Source: Planctomycetales bacterium (GTDB taxonomy: Bacteria > Planctomycetota > SBBH01). Taken from it: a stretch of 8,923 nt of DNA. This document shows, piece by piece, positions 5,432-8,923 of the stretch. The stretch spans positions 1-8,923 of the forward strand of contig SBBH01000072.1 in assembly GCA_005239795.1 (NCBI GenBank), read 5' to 3'. Positions within the stretch are counted from its first letter, which is position 1. Each line of letters starts with the position of its first letter. The notes beneath the pieces were generated by a model. The model was not told the DNA's origin. It worked only from the letters and a program-made list of their open reading frames with translations, and did not search any database. The translations under genes and the position numbers were made by a program.

Positions 5432-6367
5432 ATGCGTGAGGTGGCGTCAGGCTCTTCGGTTCCTACGGTGGTGACCGTCGGCACAATCGCTTTTGACACC
5501 ATTCATACGCCGGTGGCTTCAGCCCAGCGCGTCTTGGGGGGATCGGCCATCTATTTTGCCCTGGGGGCGAGATTTTTCGTGAGGCCGGGTTTGGTGGGAG
5601 CGGTGGGAAATGATTTTCCAGACGAGGAGCTGTCTCAATTTCAGGCTCGAGGGATCGACACGCTCGGCGTCCAGACCTTGGCGCGCCACCGGACGTTTTC
5701 CTGGGAAGGGCGCTATCTCGACAACTTCTCCCGCCGCGAGACGATCCATGTGGACGTCGGGATCTTCGAGGCCTACGCTCCGAAATTGCCCGAGGCGTGG
5801 CGGCACGTCCCCTTCGTGTTTCTTGCCAACGGAAGCCCCACGCACCAAGTGGGCCTTCTCGACCAGATCGCCGGCGCTCCCTGCGTGGTTTCCGATTCCA
5901 TGAACCTTTGGATCGAGATCGACCGGAAGGGGACTGAAAAGGTTTTCACCCGCTCGCATGGCGTCATTTTGAACGATGAAGAAGCGCTTCAGTTCACAGG
6001 AGAAGCGAGTCTTTTGCGGGCCGCTCGCCGGATCGCCGATCTGGGTCCCCGTTTCGTGATCATCAAGAAGGGGGAGCACGGCTGCCTATGCCTGTCCGGG
6101 GGGCGATGTTTCGTCGTTCCGGGCTATCCTCTCGAAATGGTCTCCGACCCGACGGGAGCCGGGGACAGTTTCGCCGGCGGCGTCATGGGATTCCTGGCTG
6201 AGCGGGGGGATGTCCAAGGGGCCTCCTTGCGCGAAGCGCTTCTCTGGGGGGGCGTCGTCGGTTCGCTTTGCGTCGAGACCTTGGGGCCGGAGCGCCTGAT
6301 CGCGGCGACACGTCGGGACATTGATGCGCGCTTTTCAGCCTTGCGGGCGATGGTCGAGGGGACGTGA
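5432..6367 (+). CDS. PfkB/ribokinase-family sugar kinase
   Basis: A 311-residue cytosolic kinase expected to move the gamma-phosphate of ATP to a sugar or nucleoside hydroxyl. N-terminal VVTVGTIAFDTI and the GGSAIYFALGA box form the substrate side. The C-terminal PfkB signature DPTGAGDSFAGG spans D239-G250 with D245 as catalytic base and the GAGD anion hole. VILNDEEA and FVIIKKGEHG are typical of the family. The segment SDSMNLWIEI resembles a subgroup often annotated only as 'sugar kinase', so the substrate stays open. The ATG at 5432 follows a strong AGGAGA. The gene is first in a four-gene operon: its TGA overlaps the next GTG by four bases (GTGA). Linkage to UDP-xylose and UDP-galactose enzymes suggests sugar-1-phosphate or carbohydrate supply for surface glycans; this is inference from context. 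Confidence 0.9.
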   Translation: MREVASGSSVPTVVTVGTIAFDTIHTPVASAQRVLGGSAIYFALGARFFVRPGLVGAVGNDFPDEELSQFQARGIDTLGVQTLARHRTFSWEGRYLDNFSRRETIHVDVGIFEAYAPKLPEAWRHVPFVFLANGSPTHQVGLLDQIAGAPCVVSDSMNLWIEIDRKGTEKVFTRSHGVILNDEEALQFTGEASLLRAARRIADLGPRFVIIKKGEHGCLCLSGGRCFVVPGYPLEMVSDPTGAGDSFAGGVMGFLAERGDVQGASLREALLWGGVVGSLCVETLGPERLIAATRRDIDARFSALRAMVEGT

Positions 6368-7260
6368 GCGCGCGGCTTTTTTTGATTTCCGCGCCGGCCG
6401 AAGCGTTGGCGCTGGGTCTCGTCCTGGCCGGCTGCAGCCAGTCCGCAGCCTCGCGCCCGGTGGACACTCCTCCCGCGATCGAGGTGGAGCCATTCCCAGA
6501 CGTTCCTCCTGTCGCGGCCCATCCACGATCTGAATCACAAGGGTCTTTTCCCGAGCCTCATCTGAAGGAGATCCCCCCGCCCGTCCCCGAGGCGCCCGAG
6601 GAGGGAGGAGCCCCGGCCCTCTCGGCTGAAATGATCCTGACAACCCTCCGGCGCGAGCCGGAGCGGCTCTTCCGGGACATTCAAGGCCTGTCGGATGCGG
6701 TGCTTCCGGATCCGCCGGCGCGCTTGGCGCGCGAGGCGCTCCTGGCAGGGCTTGCGAATATCCTGGGAGAGACGACAGAGTCTTATGAAAAAACGCTCGC
6801 GATCGAGAGGGAGTTGCGTCCATTCTGCCCCTTGGTCTTGCGCAATCTCTGTTTGACCACGGATGCCCCCGCCCGGTACGGAAATCCGACGCGGATCGAA
6901 ATGGAAAAATGCGTTTTCAAACCCGGCGACGTCTTGAATGTTTACTACGAGATCGACCGCCTCTCGCAGAAGCCTGAGGGAGAGCGTTTCACCAGTCGTT
7001 CGGATGCCGATCTCAGGATTGAGACGGCCTCGGGCGTTCCCGTCTGGGAATTCGAACAATGGGAAAAGGCGGAAAACCTGCGAGACCGGACGCAGACGTC
7101 AGATCGCTATGCCACCGATTCCTATTTTCACTACAGGGGGTTGGGCTTGCCGCGGCAGACCGCTCCCGGCCGGTACCGTCTGGTGATTGAGTTCACGGAT
7201 TTAGGGGGGGTCACGCCACGCCGCGCCACGGCTTCGGTTTCGTTCGAGGTGGCTTCCTGA
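6364..7260 (+). CDS. lipoprotein of unknown function with Pro-rich linker and C-terminal beta domain
   Basis: A 298-residue protein I do not recognise. The N-terminus has a hydrophobic stretch ending in the lipobox LAGC (21-24), so C24 should be lipidated and the protein held in the inner or outer membrane, facing the periplasm. A Glu at position 13 interrupts the front of the signal, so the true start may be a later TTG (6382 or 6406). A Pro/Glu-rich linker (about 31-80) follows, then helices (about 87-150). Cysteines at 155, 163 and 183 could form a disulphide. The last 125 residues look like a beta-sandwich: KPGDVLNVYYEID near 187-199, a polar middle, then PGRYRLVIEFTDLGG and a closing strand. 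Similar PGD...Y...PG.Y domains are familiar from planctomycete hypothetical proteins (memory, unchecked). GAGG at 6356-6359 is a fair ribosome site. It overlaps both neighbours, so it is expressed together with the sugar enzymes; a role in glycan assembly is a guess. Confidence 0.75.
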   Translation: MSARLFLISAPAEALALGLVLAGCSQSAASRPVDTPPAIEVEPFPDVPPVAAHPRSESQGSFPEPHLKEIPPPVPEAPEEGGAPALSAEMILTTLRREPERLFRDIQGLSDAVLPDPPARLAREALLAGLANILGETTESYEKTLAIERELRPFCPLVLRNLCLTTDAPARYGNPTRIEMEKCVFKPGDVLNVYYEIDRLSQKPEGERFTSRSDADLRIETASGVPVWEFEQWEKAENLRDRTQTSDRYATDSYFHYRGLGLPRQTAPGRYRLVIEFTDLGGVTPRRATASVSFEVAS

Positions 7261-8201
7261 TGCGCGTTGTCGTGACGGGCGGGGCGGGCTTTTTGGGATC
7301 GCATCTTTGCGAAAAACTTCTTTCCCGCGGCGACGAGGTGGTGTGCCTGGACAATCTCATCACGGGGTCGGAGGCGAACCTCGAGCCATGTCTGGCGCAC
7401 CCTTGCTTTCAGTTCGTGCGCGTTGACGTGACGGAGTTTCTGTCGGTCGACGGGGCCGTGGACGTCGTCTTTCATCTGGCGTCTCCCGCCAGCCCCGTCG
7501 ATTACCTGAAATTTCCGATCCAGACCTTGAAAGTTGGATCCCTGGGGACCCACAAGGCGCTGGGGCTGGCACGGGCCAAAGGGGCGCGTTTTCTTCTGGC
7601 CTCGACGAGCGAGGTGTACGGAGACCCGGCTGTCCATCCGCAGACGGAAGCCTATTGGGGGCATGTGAACCCCGTGGGACGGCGCGGCTGCTACGACGAG
7701 GCGAAGCGTTTCGCCGAGGCGATGGTCATGGCTTATCATCGATTCCATGGTCTCGCGACCCGCATTGCTCGGATTTTCAACACCTACGGCCCGCGGATGC
7801 GCCTCGACGACGGCCGGGTGCTTCCCCATTTTATCCGGTTGGCCCTTGCGGGAGAGGACCTGACCGTTTACGGCGACGGTCAGCAGACGCGCAGTTTCTG
7901 CTATGTCGACGACCTGATCGAGGGGCTCTGCCGGCTTCTGGCGTCGGAGGAGTCTGAGCCGGTCAACATCGGAAACCCCGAAGAGGTGACCGTCCAGGCA
8001 TTCGCTGAGGAAGTGATCAGGGTTGTGGGCGCCCGAAGCCGCGTTCGGCTTGTGCCCAAGCCCCCTGGTTATGAGGACGATCCCCGGCGGCGCCGCCCGG
8101 ATATCTCCAAGGCCCGGCGGATCTTGGGGTGGGAGCCGCGGATTTCGCGCCGCGAGGGGCTCGCGCGCACAATCGACTTCGTCCGGAAGAGGGGGATGTG
8201 A
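7260..8201 (+). CDS. uxs: UDP-glucuronate decarboxylase (UDP-xylose synthase type SDR)
   Basis: A 313-residue extended short-chain dehydrogenase that should convert UDP-glucuronate to UDP-xylose with bound NAD+, in the cytosol. The Rossmann motif TGGAGFLGSH lies at 6-15. The catalytic set is S115-T-S-E118 and Y145-DEA-K149. Signature stretches of the UXS subgroup are ASPVDYLKFPIQTLK, LLASTSEVYGDP, NPVGRRGCYDEAKR, GPRMRLDDGRVLPHF, YGDGQQTRSFCYVDDL and VNIGNPEEVT; these separate it from dTDP-glucose dehydratase and GalE. Length is normal for bacterial soluble UXS. The ATG shares its A with the preceding TGA (TGATG), and the stop overlaps the next GTG by four bases, so translation is likely coupled along the operon. 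UDP-xylose usually feeds exopolysaccharide, lipopolysaccharide or protein xylosylation; which applies here is unknown. No UDP-glucose dehydrogenase is visible in the window. Confidence 0.93.
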   Translation: MRVVVTGGAGFLGSHLCEKLLSRGDEVVCLDNLITGSEANLEPCLAHPCFQFVRVDVTEFLSVDGAVDVVFHLASPASPVDYLKFPIQTLKVGSLGTHKALGLARAKGARFLLASTSEVYGDPAVHPQTEAYWGHVNPVGRRGCYDEAKRFAEAMVMAYHRFHGLATRIARIFNTYGPRMRLDDGRVLPHFIRLALAGEDLTVYGDGQQTRSFCYVDDLIEGLCRLLASEESEPVNIGNPEEVTVQAFAEEVIRVVGARSRVRLVPKPPGYEDDPRRRRPDISKARRILGWEPRISRREGLARTIDFVRKRGM

Positions 8202-8923
8202 GCCAGCCGGCGGTCCTGATCACGGGGGCTGCTGGGTATGTGGGCTCGGCGGTTGCGCGCCGCTTTTTGGCCGAGGGGATCCCCGTCGTGGCGCTCGACG
8301 ACCTCTCGACGGGACATCGGGCTTCATTGCCTCCGGGGATTTTTTTCGTCCAGGGAGATTTTGCTGATGAGAAGGTGCTTGCCCAGGCCCTGTCCGCAGC
8401 CTCTTGTGCAGGGCTCGTCCACTGCGCAGCGCTTTCCCTCGTCGAGGAATCGGTTCGCGAGCCCGAGCGCTACATGCAGGCCAACTTCGAGAAGGCTCGC
8501 GGGATGGTGGAAATCCTTGAAAAGCGTGGCGTGCGTCGGATTCTCTTTTCCTCGAGTGCGGCCGTCTATGGCGAGCCGAGTGCGATCCCTATCTCGGAGG
8601 ACCATCCCATCGCGCCGACGCACGCGTACGGCCGTTCGAAGGCGGCCTTCGAGACGTTCCTGGACGAGGCCGCGTGCGCGGAACGGTTGGTTTGTGTGTC
8701 GCTCCGGTATTTCAACGCCGCCGGCGCTGAGCCGGGTCATGGCGAGGACCATCGCACGGAAACGCACCTCATCCCGCGCCTGCTCATGGCCCTTCGGGAC
8801 GATCTTCCCTTTGCGGTTTACGGGGACGATTATGAGACGCCCGACGGGACCTGTCTCAGGGACTACATTCATATCGAGGATCTGGCTCAGGCGCATGTGG
8901 CGGCCTGGCGGGTCCTGTCCAAG
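8198..8923 (+). CDS. galE: UDP-glucose 4-epimerase (GalE-like), 3' truncated by window end
   Basis: 242 codons of an extended SDR epimerase that interconverts UDP-glucose and UDP-galactose; some relatives act on UDP-xylose/UDP-arabinose. The NAD motif TGAAGYVGS is at 9-17, followed by DDLSTGHR, HCAALSLVEESV, the serine cluster SSSAAVYGEP (118-127), catalytic Y144 and K148 in AYGRSK, then RYFNAAGA, HLIPRLL and the GalE-type YGDDYETPDGTCLRDYIH. About 90 residues remain outside the window compared with a 338-residue GalE. The GTG start overlaps the preceding TGA (GTGA) and has AGAGG at 8188-8192 five bases upstream. It lies directly behind UDP-xylose synthase, so the natural substrate could include UDP-xylose; the sequence alone cannot tell. 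Confidence 0.92.
   Translation, partial: MSQPAVLITGAAGYVGSAVARRFLAEGIPVVALDDLSTGHRASLPPGIFFVQGDFADEKVLAQALSAASCAGLVHCAALSLVEESVREPERYMQANFEKARGMVEILEKRGVRRILFSSSAAVYGEPSAIPISEDHPIAPTHAYGRSKAAFETFLDEAACAERLVCVSLRYFNAAGAEPGHGEDHRTETHLIPRLLMALRDDLPFAVYGDDYETPDGTCLRDYIHIEDLAQAHVAAWRVLSK

Overview
The window is GC-rich bacterial DNA with tight gene packing, frequent GTG starts and 1- to 4-base gene overlaps. A Wzc-type polysaccharide co-polymerase and a lipobox protein point to a Gram-negative (diderm) cell. The codon use and the style of the lipoprotein recall Planctomycetes-like or candidate-phylum genomes, but the sequence does not settle the taxon. No rRNA, tRNA, CRISPR array, insertion sequence or phage gene was seen.

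Left block (1-3095, + strand): the 5'-truncated gene of a Wzc/GumC-like chain-length protein fused to a tyrosine-kinase (BY-kinase) domain is followed after 12 bases by an unusual ParB-fold protein. The latter carries two N-terminal membrane helices, altered CTP-site residues (GQRR instead of GERR, DNVQR instead of ENxQR) and no evident C-terminal dimerisation domain. A ParA/MinD-class ATPase next to a membrane-anchored ParB-like switch is the most original thing in the window.

Middle block: a 127-base intergenic stretch (3096-3222) is unusually structured. It holds a 10-bp inverted repeat, five tandem ACGANNN heptads, a hairpin, a weak parS-like half site and a TACAAT promoter-like box that ends seven bases before a GTG start. 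It precedes a YmdB-type cyclic-nucleotide phosphodiesterase gene (3223-4032), probably read from a leaderless transcript. A convergent MFS transporter gene (complement 4046-5287) follows only 13 bases later.

Right block (5432 to window end, + strand): four overlapping genes form one operon. They encode a PfkB-family sugar kinase, a lipoprotein of unknown function, a UDP-glucuronate decarboxylase (UDP-xylose synthase type) and a GalE-like UDP-sugar 4-epimerase that runs off the window. Its promoter carries the same 12-base sequence, CTACAATCTTCC, as the phosphodiesterase gene. The window as a whole looks like a surface- or exo-polysaccharide neighbourhood: nucleotide-sugar supply on the right, chain-length control and export signalling on the left.
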